A stretch of DNA of 64,000 nt. It comes from Bombus terrestris (Eukaryota > Arthropoda > Insecta > Hymenoptera > Apidae). Position 1 is the first letter of the stretch; every line of letters begins with the position of its first letter. Positions 12,963 to 27,213 of the stretch are shown piece by piece. The notes beneath the pieces were generated by a model that was not told the origin of the DNA, ran no database searches, and saw only the letters and a program-made list of their open reading frames with translations. The stretch lies in NCBI RefSeq assembly GCF_910591885.1, contig NW_025963553.1, positions 5,332,001 through 5,396,000 on the forward strand, given 5' to 3'. The position numbers and the translations under genes are program-made.

Positions 12963-15900
12963 AATTCGAAATAAGTTGCCTTCATATCGAATGACTAACG
13001 CAAGATGGATTGGGTTTAGGTTAGGCTACAGCTCTCGAGCGAGCGCAGCGAGCGAGAGACGCGTTAAGGTGTGTCACAATCCAACGGTTTGGCACATACT
13101 GACGTTGAAACATTCGCACCAGCCCGTGGAGCCGGAAGTATTTATCCTATTGCCTGCTGACAAATGTTTACAGTTTGTGAATAGTTTCGCATAAATAGTA
13201 CTATTTCCACATACTACAGGGCAATGTGATGTCCGAAGTGGCTGACGAAATTAGGTACTAACACGATATATATGCATATTGCAAGGTATATGTATACCTT
13301 GCATATTGTGATCGATGCTCGCTCGCTCCGCTCGCTCGTAAAAATTTAGTCCAACCTCACATCCGACCCGACACGTTCGCAAATTCGAAATAAGTCGCCA
13401 CCATATCGAATAATGAACGCAAGATGGATTGGTTTTAGGTTACGCTATAGTTTTCGAGCGAGCGCAGCGAGCGAGAGACGCGTAAAGGTGTGTCACAATC
13501 CAACGGTTTGGCACATACTGACATTGAAACATTCGCACCAGCCCGAGGAGCCGGAACTCTTTATCATATTGCCTACTGACAAATGTTTACAGTTTGTGAA
13601 TAGTTTCACATAAATAGTACTATTTCGACATACTACAGTGCAATGTGATGTCCGAAGTGGCTGACAAAATTAGGTACTAACACGATATATATGCATATTG
13701 CAAGGTATATGTATACCTTGCAAATTGTGATCGTTGCTCGCTCGCTCCGCTCGCTCGTAAAAATTTAGTCCAACCTCACATCCGATCCGACACGTTCGCA
13801 AATTCGAAATAAGTCGCCTTCAAATCGAATGACTAACGCAAGAGGGATTGGTTTTAGGTTAGGCTATAGTTTTCGAGCGAGCGCAGCGAGCGAGAGACGC
13901 GTAAAGGTGTATCACAATCTAACGGTTTGGCACATACGGACATTGAAACATTCGCACCAGCCAGAGGAGCCGGAAGTATTTATCCTATTGCCTGCTGACA
14001 AATGTTTACAGTTTGTGAATAGTTTCACATAAATAGTACTATTTCCACATTCGACAGGGCAATGTGATGTCCGAAGTGGCTGACGAAATTAGGTACTAAC
14101 ACGATATATATGCATATTGCAAGGTATATGTATACCTTGCATATTGTGATCGATGCTCGCTCGCTCCGCTCGCTCGTAAAAATTTAGTCCAACGTCACAT
14201 CCGACCCGACACGTTGTAAAATTCGAAATAAGTCGCCACCATATCGAATAATGAACGCAAGATAGATTGGTTTTAGGTTACGCTATAGTTTTCGAGCGAG
14301 CGCAGCGAGCGAGAGACGCGTAAAGGTGTGTCACAATCCAACGGTTTGGCACATACTGACATTGAAACATTCGCACCAGCCCGAGGAGCCGGAAGTCTTT
14401 ATCATATTGCCTACTGACAAATGTTTACAGTTTGTGAATTTTTTCACATAAATAGTACTATTTCGACATACTACAGTGCAATGTGATGTCCGAAGTGGCT
14501 GACAAAATTAGGTACTAACACGATATATATGCATATTGCAAGGTATATGTATACCTTGCAAATTGTGATCGTTGCTCGCTCGCTCCGCTCGCTCGTAAAA
14601 ATTTAGTCCAACCTCACATCCGATCCGACACGTTCGCAAATTCGACATAAGTCGCCTTCAAATCGAATGACTAACGCAAGAGGGATTGGTTTTAGGTTAG
14701 GCTATAGTTTTCGAGCGAGCGCAGCGAGCGAGAGACGCGTAAAGGTGTATCACAATCTAACGGTTTGGCACATACGGACATTGAAACATTCGCACCAGCC
14801 AGAGGAGCCGGAAGTATTTATCCTATTGCCTGCTGACAAATGTTTACAGTTTGTGAATAGTTTCACATAAATAGTACTATTTCCACATACTACAGTCCAA
14901 TGTGATGTCCGAAGTGGCTAACAAAATTAGGTACTAACACGATATATATGCATATTGCAAGGTATATGTATACCTTGCATATTGTGATCGATGCTCGCTC
15001 GCTCCGCTCGCTCGTAAAAATTTAGTCCAACCTCACATCCGACCCGACACGTTCGCAAATTCGAAATAAGTCGCCACCATATCGAATAATGAACGCAAGA
15101 TGGATTGGTTTTAGGTTACGCTATAGTTTTCGAGCGAGCGCAGCGAGCGAGAGACGCGTAAAGGTGTGTCACAATCCAACGGTTTTGCACATACTGACAT
15201 TGAAACATTCGCACCAGCCAGAGGAGCCGGAAGTATTTATCCTATTGCCTGCTGACAAATGTTTACAGTTTGTGAATAGTTTCACATAAATAGTACTATT
15301 TCCACATACTACAGTCCAATGTGATGTCCGAAGTGGCTAACAAAATTAGGTACTAACACGATATATATACATATTGCAAGGTATATGTATACCTTGCAAA
15401 TTGTGATCGTTGCTCGCTCGCTCCGCTCGCTCGTAAAAATTTAGTCCAACCTCACATCCGATCCGACACGTTCGCAAATTCGAAATAAGTCGCCACCATA
15501 TCGAATAATGAACGCAAGATAGATTGGTTTTAGGTTACGCTATAGTTTTCGAGCGAGCGCAGCGAGCGAGAGACGCGTAAAGGTGTGTCACAATCCAACG
15601 GTTTGGCACATACTGACATTGAAACATTCGCACTAGCCCGAGGAGCCGGGAGTCTTTATCATATTGCCTACTGACAAATGTTTACAGTTTGTGAATAGTT
15701 TCACATAAATAGTACTATTTCGACATACTACAGTGCAATGTGATGTCCGAAGTGGCTGACAAAATTAGGTACTAACACGATATATATGCATATTGCAAGG
15801 TATATGTATACCTTGCAAATTGTGATCGTTGCTCGCTCGCTCCGCTCGCTCGTAAAAATTTAGTCCAACCTCACATCCGATCCGACACGTTCGCAAATTC

Positions 15901-18474
15901 GAAATAAGTCGCCTTCAAATCGAATGACTAACGCAAGAGGGATTGGTTTTAGGTTAGGCTATAGTTTTCGAGCGAGCGCAGCGAGCGAGAGACGCGTAAA
16001 GGTGTATCACAATCTAACGGTTTGGCACATACGGACATTGAAACATTCGCACCAGCCAGAGGAGCCGGAAGTATTTATCCTATTGCCTGCTGACAAATGT
16101 TTACAGTTTGTGAATAGTTTCACATAAATAGTACTATTTCCACATACTACAGTCCAATGTGATGTCCGAAGTGGCTAACAAAATTAGGTACTAACACGAT
16201 ATATATACATATTGCAAGGTATATGTATACCTTGCAAATTGTGATCGTTGCTCGCTCGCTCCGCTCGCTCGTAAAAATTTAGTCCAACCTCACATCCGAT
16301 ACGACACGTTCGCAAATTCGAAATAAGTCGCCACCATATCGAATGACTAACGCAAGATGGATTGGGTTTAGGTTAGGCTACAGCTTTCGAGCGAGCGCAG
16401 CGAGCGAGATACGCGTAAATGTGTGTCACAATCCAACGGTTTGGCACATACTGACATTGAAACATTCGCACCAGCCCGAGGAGCCGGAAGTCTTTATCCT
16501 ATTGCCTGCTGACAAATGTTTACAGTTTGTGAATAGTTTCACATAAATAGTACTATTTCCACATACTACAGTCCAATGTGATGTCCGAAGTGGCTGACAA
16601 AATTAGGTACTAACACGAAATATATGCAAGGCAATGTAAGGTATATGTATACCTTGCAAATTGTGATCGTTGCTCGCTCGCTCCGCTCGCTCGTAAAAAT
16701 TTAGTCCAACCTCACATACGATCCGACACGTTCGCAAATTCGAAATAAGTTGCCTTCATATCGAATGACTAACGCAAGATGGATTGGGTTTAGGTTAGGC
16801 TACAGCTTTCGAGCGAGCGCAGCGAGCGAGCGACGCGTAAAGGTGTATCACAATCTAACGGTTTGGCACATACGGACATTGAAACATTCGCACCAGCCAG
16901 AGGAGCCGGAAGTATTTATCCTATTGCCTGCTGACAAATGTTTACAGTTTGTGAATAGTTTCACATAAATAGTACTATTTCCACATACGACAGGGCAATG
17001 TGATGTCCGAAGTGGCTGACGAAATTAGGTACTAACACGATATATATGCATATTGCAAGGTATATGTATACCTTGCATATTGTGATCGATGCTCGCTCGC
17101 TCCGCTCGCTCGTAAAAATTTAGTCCAACGTCACATCCGACCCGACACGTTGGCAAATTCGAAATAAGTCGCCACCATATCGAATAATGAACGCAAGATA
17201 GATTGGTTTTAGGTTACGCTATAGTTTTCGAGCGAGCGCAGCGAGCGAGAGACGCGTAAAGGTGTGTCACAATCCAACGGTTTGGCACATACTGACATTG
17301 AAACATTCGCACCAGCCCGAGGAGCCGGAAGTCTTTATCATATTGCCTACTGACAAATGTTTACAGTTTGTGAATTTTTTCACATAAATAGTACTATTTC
17401 GACATACTACAGTGCAATGTGATGTCCGAAGTGGCTGACAAAATTAGGTACTAACACGATATATATGCATATTGCAAGGTATATGTATACCTTGCAAATT
17501 GTGATCGTTGCTCGCTCGCTCCGCTCGCTCGTAAAAATTTAGTCCAACCTCACATCCGATCCGACACGTTCGCAAATTCGAAATAAGTCGCCTTCAGATC
17601 GAATGACTAACGCAAGAGGGATTGGTTTTAGGTTAGGCTATAGTTTTCGAGCGAGCGCAGCGAGCGAGAGACGCGTAAAGGTGTATCACAATCTAACGGT
17701 TTGGCACATACGGACATTGAAACATTCGCACCAGCCAGAGGAGCCGGAAGTATTTATCCTATTGCCTGCTGACAAATGTTTACAGTTTGTGAATAGTTTC
17801 ACATAAATAGTACTATTTCCACATACTACAGTTCAATGTGATGTCCGAAGTGGCTAACAAAATTAGGTACTAACACGATATATATACATATTGCAAGGTA
17901 TATGTATACCTTGCAAATTGTGATCGATGCTCGCTCGCTCCGCTCGCTCGTAAAAATTTAGTCCAACCTCACATACGATCCGACACGTTCGCAAATTCGA
18001 AATAAGTTGCCTTCATATCGAATGACTAACGCAAGATGGATTGGGTTTAGGTTAGGCTACAGCTTTCGAGCGAGCGCAGCGAGCGAGAGACGCGTAAAGG
18101 TGTGTCACAATCCAACGGTTTGGCACATACTGACATTGAAACATTCGCACCAGCCCGAGGAGCCGGATGTCTTTATCATATTGCCTGCTGACAAATGTTT
18201 ACAGTTTGTGAATAGTTTCACATAAATAGTACTATTTCCACATACTACAGTCCAATGTGATGTCCGAAGTGGCTCACAAAATCAGGTACTAACACGATAT
18301 ATATACATATTGCAAGGTATATGTATACCTTGCAAATTGTGATCGTTGCTCGCTCGCTCCGCTCGCTCGTAAAAATTTAGTCCAACCTCACATCCGATAC
18401 GACACGTTCGCAAATTCGAAATAAGTCGCCACCATATGGAATAATGAACGCAAGATGGATTGGTTTTAGGTTAG

Positions 18475-21105
18475 GCTATAGTTTTCGAGCGAGCGCAGCG
18501 AGCGAGAGACGCGTAAAGGTGTGTCACAATCCAACGGTTTGGCACATACTGACATTGAAACATTCGCACCAGCCCGAGGAGCCGGAAGTCTTTATCCTAT
18601 TGCCTGCTGACAAATGTTTACAGTTTGTGAATAGTTTCACATAAATAGTACTATTTCCACATACTACAGTCCAATGTGATGTCCGAAGTGGCTGACAAAA
18701 TTAGGTACTAACACGAAATATATGCAAGGCAATGTAAGGTATATGTATACCTTGCAAATTGTGATCGTTGCTCGCTCGCTCCGCTCGCTCGTAAAAATTT
18801 AGTCCAACCTCACATACGATCTGACACGTTCGCAAATTCGAAATAAGTTGCCTTCATATCGAATGACTAACGCAAGATGGATTGGGTTTAGGTTAGGCTA
18901 CAGCTTTCGAGCGAGCGCAGCGAGCGAGAGACGCGTAAAGGTGTGTCACAATCCAACGGTTTGGCACATACTGACATTGAAACATTCGCACCAGCCCGAG
19001 GAGCCGGATGTCTTTATCATATTGCCTGCTGACAAATGTTTACAGTTTGTGAATAGTTTCACATAAATAGTACTATTTCCACATACTACAGGGCAATGTG
19101 ATGTCCGAAGTGGCTGACGAAATTAGGTACTAACACGATATATATGCATATTGCAAGGTATATGTATACCTTGCATATTGTGATCGATGCTCGCTCGCTC
19201 CGCTCGCTCGTAAAAATTTAGTCCAACCTCACATCCGACCCGACACGTTCGCAAATTCGAAATAAGTCGCCACCATATCGAATAATGAACGAAAGATGGA
19301 TTGGTTTTAGGTTACGCTATAGTTTTCGAGCGAGCGCAGCGAGCGAGAGACGCGTAAAGGTGTGTCACAATCCAACGGTTTGGCACATACTGACATTGAA
19401 ACATTCGCACCAGCCAGAGGAGCCGGAAGTATTTATCCTATTGCCTGCTGACAAATGTTTACAGTTTGTGAATAGTTTCACATAAATAGTACTATTTCCA
19501 CATACTACAGTCCAATGTGATGTCCGAAGTGGCTAACAAAATTAGGTACTAACACGATATATATACATATTGCAAGGTATATGTATACCTTGCAAATTGT
19601 GATCGTTGCTCGCTCGCTCCGCTCGCTCGTAAAAATTTAGTCCAACCTCACATCCGATCCGACACGTTCGCAAATTCGAAATAAGTCGCCACCATATCGA
19701 ATAATGAACGCAAGATAGATTGGTTTTAGGTTACGCTATAGTTTTCGAGCGAGCGCAGCGAGCGAGAGACGCGTAAAGGTGTGTCACAATCCAACGGTTT
19801 GGCACATACTGACATTGAAACATTCGCACCAGCCCGAGGAGCCGGAAGTCTTTATCCTATTGCCTGCTGACAAATGTTTACAGTTTGTGAATAGTTTCAC
19901 ATAAATAGTACTATTTCCACATACTACAGTCCAATGTGATGTCCGAAGTGGCTGACAAAATTAGGTACTAACACGAAATATATGCAAGGCAATGTAAGGT
20001 ATATGTATACCTTGCAAATTGTGATCGTTGCTCGCTCGCTCCGCTCGCTCGTAAAAATTTAGTCCAACCTCACATACGATCTGACACGTTCGCAAATTCG
20101 AAATAAGTTGCCTTCATATCGAATGACTAACGCAAGATGGATTGGGTTTAGGTTAGGCTACAGCTTTCGAGCGAGCGCAGCGAGCGAGAGACGCGTAAAG
20201 GTGTGTCACAATCCAACGGTTTGGCACATACTGACATTGAAACATTCGCACCAGCCCGAGGAGCCGGATGTCTTTATCATATTGCCTGCTGACAAATGTT
20301 TACAGTTTGTGAATAGTTTCACATAAATAGTACTATTTCCACATACTACAGGGCAATGTGATGTCCGAAGTGGCTGACGAAATTAGGTACTAACACGATA
20401 TATATGCATATTGCAAGGTATATGTATACCTTGCATATTGTGATCGATGCTCGCTCGCTCCGCTCGCTCGTAAAAATTTAGTCCAACCTCACATCCGACC
20501 CGACACGTTCGCAAATTCGAAATAAGTCGCCACCATATCGAATAATGAACGAAAGATGGATTGGTTTTAGGTTACGCTATAGTTTTCGAGCGAGCGCAGC
20601 GAGCGAGAGACGCGTAAAGGTGTGTCACAATCCAACGGTTTGGCACATACTGACATTGAAACATTCGCACCAGCCAGAGGAGCCGGAAGTATTTATCCTA
20701 TTGCCTGCTGACAAATGTTTACAGTTTGTGAATAGTTTCACATAAATAGTACTATTTCCACATACTACAGTCCAATGTGATGTCCGAAGTGGCTAACAAA
20801 ATTAGGTACTAACACGATATATATACATATTGCAAGGTATATGTATACCTTGCAAATTGTGATCGTTGCTCGCTCGCTCCGCTCGCTCGTAAAAATTTAG
20901 TCCAACCTCACATCCGATCCGACACGTTCGCAAATTCGAAATAAGTCGCCACCATATCGAATAATGAACGCAAGATAGATTGGTTTTAGGTTACGCTATA
21001 GTTTTCGAGCGAGCGCAGCGAGCGAGAGACGCGTAAAGGTGTGTCACAATCCAACGGTTTGGCACATACTGACATTGAAACATTCGCACCAGCCCGAGGA
21101 GCCGG
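18475..21105 (+). repeat. 1260 bp trimer, perfect tandem duplication
   Basis: Positions 18475-19845 match 19735-21105 at an offset of exactly 1260 bp, with no difference found by line-by-line reading over 1371 bp. The overlap of 111 bp (19735-19845) bounds the crossover. The W-N-X trimer includes private markers CATACGATCTGACACG and GAACGAAAGATGG in both copies. Perfect identity implies a very recent duplication or conversion, or an assembly duplication. Confidence 0.93.
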
Positions 21106-21667
21106 GAGTCTTTATCATATTGCCTACTGACAAATGTTTACAGTTTGTGAATAGTTTCACATAAATAGTACTATTTCGACATACTACAGTGCAATGTGAT
21201 GTCCGAAGTGGCTGACAAAATTAGGTACTAACACGATATATATGCTTATTGCAAGGTATATGTATACCTTGCAAATTGTGATCGTTGCTCGCTCGCTCCG
21301 CTCGCTCGTAAAAATTTAGTCCAACCTCACATCCGATCCGACACGTTCGCAAATTCGAAATAAGTCGCCTTCAAATCGAATGACTAACGCAAGAGGGATT
21401 GGTTTTAGGTTAGGCTATAGTTTTCGAGCGAGCGCAGCGAGCGAGAGACGCGTAAAGGTGTATCACAATCTAACGGTTTGGCACATACGGACATTGAAAC
21501 ATTCGCACCAGCCAGAGGAGCCGGAAGTATTTATCCTATTGCCTGCTGACAAATGTTTACAGTTTGTGAATAGTTTCACATAAATAGTACTATTTCCACA
21601 TACTACAGTCCAATGTGATGTCCGAAGTGGCTAACAAAATTAGGTACTAACACGATATATATACATA

Positions 21668-21693
21668 TTGCAAGGTATACATATACCTTGCAA
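21668..21693. other. Palindrome with inverted spacer (TG to CA)
   Basis: Both 12-bp arms are intact, but the spacer at 21680-21681 reads CA, the reverse complement of the usual TG. The sister position one 2517 bp unit to the right (24197-24198) reads TG. Confidence 0.9.
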
Positions 21694-23855
21694 ATTGTGA
21701 TCGTTGCTCGCTCGCTCCGCTCGCTCGTAAAAATTTAGTCCAACCTCACATCCGATACGACACGTTCGCAAATTCGAAATAAGTCGCCACCATATCGAAT
21801 AATGAACGCAAGATGGATTGGTTTTAGGTTACGCTATAGTTTTCGAGCGAGCGCAGCGAACGAGAGACGCGTAAAGGTGTGTCACAATCCAACGGTTTGG
21901 CACATACGGACATTGAAACATTCGCACCAGCCCGAGGAGCCGGAAGTCTTTATCCTATTGCCTGCTGACAAATGTTTACAGTTTGTGAATAGTTTCACAT
22001 AAATAGTACTATTTCCACATACTACAGTCCAATGTGATGTCCGAAGTGGCTGACAAAATTAGGTACTAACACGAAATATATGCAAGGCAATATAAGGTAT
22101 ATGTATACCTTGCAAATTGTGATCGTTGCTCGCTCGCTCCGCTCGCTCGTAAAAATTTAGTCCAACCTCACATACGATCCGACACGTTCGCAAATTCGAA
22201 ATAAGTTGCCTTCATATCGAATGACTAACGCAAGATGGATTGGGTTTAGGTTAGGCTACAGCTTTCGAGCGAGCGCAGCGAGCGAGATACGCGTAAAGGT
22301 GTGTCACAATCCAACGGTTTGGCACATACTGACATTGAAACATTCGCACCAGCCCGAGGAGCCGGATGTCTTTATCATATTGCCTGCTGACAAATGTTTA
22401 CAGTTTGTGAATAGTTTCACATAAATAGTACTATTTCCACATACTACAGGGCAATGTGATGTCCGAAGTGGCTGACGAAATTAGGTACTAACACGATATA
22501 TATGCATATTGCAAGGTATATGTATACCTTGCATATTGTGATCGATGCTCGCTCGCTCCGCTCGCTCGTAAAAATTTAGTCCAACCTCACATCCGACCCG
22601 ACACGTTCGCAAAATCGAAATAAGTCGCCACCATATGGAATAATGAACGCAAGATGGATTGGTTTTAGGTTAGGCTATAGTTTTCGAGCGAGCGCAGCGA
22701 GCGAGAGACGCGTAAAGGTGTATCACAATCGAACGGTTTGGCACATACGGACATTGAAGCATTCGCACCAGCCAGAGGAGCCGGAAGTATTTATCCTATT
22801 GCCTGCTGACAAATGTTTACAGTTTGTGAATAGTTTCACATAAATAGTACTATTTCCACATACTACAGTCCAATGTGATGTCCGAAGTGGCTAACAAAAT
22901 TAGGTACTAACACGATATATATACATATTGCAAGGTATATGTATACCTTGCAAATTGTGATCGTTGCTCGCTCGCTCCGCTCGCTCGTAAAAATTTAGTC
23001 CAACCTCACATCCGATCCGACACGTTCGCAAATTCGAAATAAGTCGCCACCATATCGAATAATGAACGCAAGATAGATTGGTTTTAGGTTACGCTATAGT
23101 TTTCGAGCGAGCGCAGCGAGCGAGAGACGCGTAAAGGTGTGTCACAATCCAACGGTTTGGCACATACTGACATTGAAACATTCGCACCAGCCCGAGGAGC
23201 CGGGAGTCTTTATCATATTGCCTACTGACAAATGTTTACAGTTTGTGAATAGTTTCACATAAATAGTACTATTTCGACATACTACAGTGCAATGTGATGT
23301 CCGAAGTGGCTGACAAAATTAGGTACTAACACGATATATATGCATATTGCAAGGTATATGTATACCTTGCAAATTGTGATCGTTGCTCGCTCGCTCCGCT
23401 CGCTCGTAAAAATTTAGTCCAACCTCACATCCGATCTGACACGTTCGCAAATTCGAAATAAGTCGCCTTCAAATCGAATGACTAACGCAAGAGGGATTGG
23501 TTTTAGGTTAGGCTATAGTTTTCGAGCGAGCGCAGCGAGCGAGAGACGCGTAAAGGTGTATCACAATCTAACGGTTTGGCACATACGGACATTGAAACAT
23601 TCGCACCAGCCAGAGGAGCCGGAAGTATTTATCCTATTGCCTGCTGACAAATGTTTACAGTTTGTGAATAGTTTCACATAAATAGTACTATTTCCACATA
23701 CTACAGTCCAATGTGATGTCCGAAGTGGCTCACAAAATCAGGTACTAACACGATATATATACATATTGCAAGGTATATGTATACCTTGCAAATTGTGATC
23801 GTTGCTCGCTCGCTCCGCTCGCTCGTAAAAATTTAGTCCAACCTCACATCCGTTA

Positions 23856-24966
23856 CGACACGTTCGCAAATTCGAAATAAGTCGCCACCATATCGAATAA
23901 TGAACGCAAGATGGATTGGTTTTAGGTTACGCTATAGTTTTCGAGCGAGCGCAGCGAGCGAGAGACGCGTAAAGGTGTGTCACAATCTAACGGTTTGGCA
24001 CATACGGACATTGAAACATTCGCACCAGCCAGAGGAGCCGGAAGTATTTATCCTATTGCCTGCTGACAAATGTTTACAGTTTGTGAATAGTTTCACATAA
24101 ATAGTACTATTTCCACATACTACAGTCCAATGTGATGTCCGAAGTGGCTAACAAAATTAGGTACTAACACGATATATATACATATTGCAAGGTATATGTA
24201 TACCTTGCAAATTGTGATCGTTGCTCGCTCGCTCCGCTCGCTCGTAAAAATTTAGTCCAAACTCACATCCGATACGACACGTTCGCAAATTCGAAATAAG
24301 TCGCCACCATATCGAATAATGAACGCAAGATGGATTGGTTTTAGGTTACGCTATAGTTTTCGAGCGAGCGCAGCGAACGAGAGACGCGTAAAGGTGTGTC
24401 ACAATCCAACGGTTTGGCACATACGGACATTGAAACATTCGCACCAGCCCGAGGAGCCGGAAGTCTTTATCCTATTGCCTGCTGACAAATGTTTACAGTT
24501 TGTGAATAGTTTCACATAAATAGTACTATTTCCACATACTACAGTCCAATGTGATGTCCGAAGTGGCTGACAAAATTAGGTACTAACACGAAATATATGC
24601 AAGGCAATATAAGGTATATGTATACCTTGCAAATTGTGATCGTTGCTCGCTCGCTCCGCTCGCTCGTAAAAATTTAGTCCAACCTCACATACGATCCGAC
24701 ACGTTCGCAAATTCGAAATAAGTTGCCTTCATATCGAATGACTAACGCAAGATGGATTGGGTTTAGGTTAGGCTACAGCTTTCGAGCGAGCGCAGCGAGC
24801 GAGATACGCGTAAAGGTGTGTCACAATCCAACGGTTTGGCACATACTGACATTGAAACATTCGCACCAGCCCGAGGAGCCGGATGTCTTTATCATATTGC
24901 CTGCTGACAAATGTTTACAGTTTGTGAATAGTTTCACATAAATAGTACTATTTCCACATACTACAG
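23856..24966 (+). repeat. 3358 bp-offset duplicate block, copy 1
   Basis: This block matches 27214-28324 at an offset of 3358 bp (eight monomers) and shares the private CCAAACTCACATCCGATACG. It ends where 24967 is G (CAGGGC) and 28325 is T (CAGTCC). Because the same block also belongs to the 2517 bp repeat, the segment has undergone more than one rearrangement. Confidence 0.8.
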
Positions 24967-27213
24967 GGCAATGTGATGTCCGAAGTGGCTGACGAAATTA
25001 GGTACTAACACGATATATATGCATATTGCAAGGTATATGTATACCTTGCATATTGTGATCGATGCTCGCTCGCTCCGCTCGCTCGTAAAAATTTAGTCCA
25101 ACCTCACATCCGACCCGACACGTTCGCAAAATCGAAATAAGTCGCCACCATATGGAATAATGAACGCAAGATGGATTGGTTTTAGGTTAGGCTATAGTTT
25201 TCGAGCGAGCGCAGCGAGCGAGAGACGCGTAAAGGTGTATCACAATCGAACGGTTTGGCACATACGGACATTGAAGCATTCGCACCAGCCAGAGGAGCCG
25301 GAAGTATTTATCCTATTGCCTGCTGACAAATGTTTACAGTTTGTGAATAGTTTCACATAAATAGTACTATTTCCACATACTACAGTCCAATGTGATGTCC
25401 GAAGTGGCTAACAAAATTAGGTACTAACACGATATATATACATATTGCAAGGTATATGTATACCTTGCAAATTGTGATCGTTGCTCGCTCGCTCCGCTCG
25501 CTCGTAAAAATTTAGTCCAACCTCACATCCGATCCGACACGTTCGCAAATTCGAAATAAGTCGCCACCATATCGAATAATGAACGCAAGATAGATTGGTT
25601 TTAGGTTACGCTATAGTTTTCGAGCGAGCGCAGCGAGCGAGAGACGCGTAAAGGTGTGTCACAATCCAACGGTTTGGCACATACTGACATTGAAACATTC
25701 GCACCAGCCCGAGGAGCCGGGAGTCTTTATCATATTGCCTACTGACAAATGTTTACAGTTTGTGAATAGTTTCACATAAATAGTACTATTTCGACATACT
25801 ACAGTGCAATGTGATGTCCGAAGTGGCTGACAAAATTAGGTACTAACACGATATATATGCATATTGCAAGGTATATGTATACCTTGCAAATTGTGATCGT
25901 TGCTCGCTCGCTCCGCTCGCTCGTAAAAATTTAGTCCAACCTCACATCCGATCTGACACGTTCGCAAATTCGAAATAAGTCGCCTTCAAATCGAATGACT
26001 AACGCAAGAGGGATTGGTTTTAGGTTAGGCTATAGTTTTCGAGCGAGCGCAGCGAGCGAGAGACGCGTAAAGGTGTATCACAATCTAACGGTTTGGCACA
26101 TACGGACATTGAAACATTCGCACCAGCCAGAGGAGCCGGAAGTATTTATCCTATTGCCTGCTGACAAATGTTTACAGTTTGTGAATAGTTTCACATAAAT
26201 AGTACTATTTCCACATACTACAGTCCAATGTGATGTCCGAAGTGGCTCACAAAATCAGGTACTAACACGATATATATACATATTGCAAGGTATATGTATA
26301 CCTTGCAAATTGTGATCGTTGCTCGCTCGCTCCGCTCGCTCGTAAAAATTTAGTCCAACCTCACATCCGTTACGACACGTTCGCAAATTCGAAATAAGTC
26401 GCCACCATATGGAATAATGAACGCAAGATGGATTGGTTTTAGGTTAGGCTATAGTTTTCGAGCGAGCGCAGCGAGCGAGAGACGCGTAAAGGTGTGTCAC
26501 AATCCAACGGTTTGGCACATACTGACATTGAAACATTCGCACCAGCCCGAGGAGCCGGAAGTCTTTATCCTATTGCCTGCTGACAAATGTTTACAGTTTG
26601 TGAATAGTTTCACATAAATAGTACTATTTCCACATACTACAGTCCAATGTGATGTCCGAAGTGGCTGACAAAATTAGGTACTAACACGAAATATATGCAA
26701 GGCAATGTAAGGTATATGTATACCTTGCAAATTGTGATCGTTGCTCGCTCGCTCCGCTCGCTCGTAAAAATTTAGTCCAACCTCACATACGATCCGACAC
26801 GTTCGCAAATTCGAAATAAGTTGCCTTCATATCGAATGACTAACGCAAGATGGATTGGGTTTAGGTTAGGCTACAGCTTTCGAGCGAGCGCAGCGAGCGA
26901 GAGACGCGTAAAGGTGTGTCACAATCCAACGGTTTGGCACATACTGACATTGAAACATTCGCACCAGCCCGAGGAGCCGGATGTCTTTATCATATTGCCT
27001 GCTGACAAATGTTTACAGTTTGTGAATAGTTTCACATAAATAGTACTATTTCCACATAGTACAGGGCAATGTGATGTCCGAAGTGGCTGACGAAATTAGG
27101 TACTAACACGATATATATGCATATTGCAAGGTATATGTATACCTTGCATATTGTGATCGATGCTCGCTCGCTCCGCTCGCTCGTAAAAATTTAGTCCAAC
27201 CTCACATCCGACC

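Larger units (their letters stand above)
394..13828 (+). repeat. Array segment A: heterogeneous monomers
   Basis: Anchors and classes: 394S 813S 1232W 1651N 2073W 2492X 2911S 3330S 3749G 4171N 4590G 5009G 5428G 5847N 6266N 6688W 7107N 7529W 7948N 8367N 8786N 9205N 9624N 10046W 10465G 10887N 11309W 11728N 12147G 12569N 12991W 13410N. This is the most variable part of the window. The S subtype was seen only at 394, 813, 2911 and 3330. AAGTCATCACC together with GTTTGAAAC marks 6266, 7107 and 9205. GATTTCTTATAGCTTAGG marks 7948, 8786 and 12569. Repeats here are short and more diverged than farther right, suggesting an older or less homogenised part of the array. 11309 looks like a W/N hybrid, with a W start followed by the N-type TTACGC. 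Confidence 0.9.
21467..26410 (+). repeat. 2517 bp hexamer repeat, two copies
   Basis: Positions of about 21467-23893 correspond to 23984-26410 (offset 2517 bp). Shared private markers are CAAAATCGAAATAAG, CATATGGAATAATG, GAAGCATTCGC, CACAAAATCAGG and CACATCCGTTACG. Known differences are the palindrome spacer (CA at 21680-21681, TG at 24197-24198) and CCAACCTCAC versus CCAAACTCAC. The match ends at 23894/26411, where C is replaced by G. Confidence 0.88.

Noticed and set aside
18861..20322. Insertion of a mobile element between monomers
   Set aside because: Every anchor interval in the window is 419-422 bp and fully accounted for by three small indels, so there is no room for an insertion.
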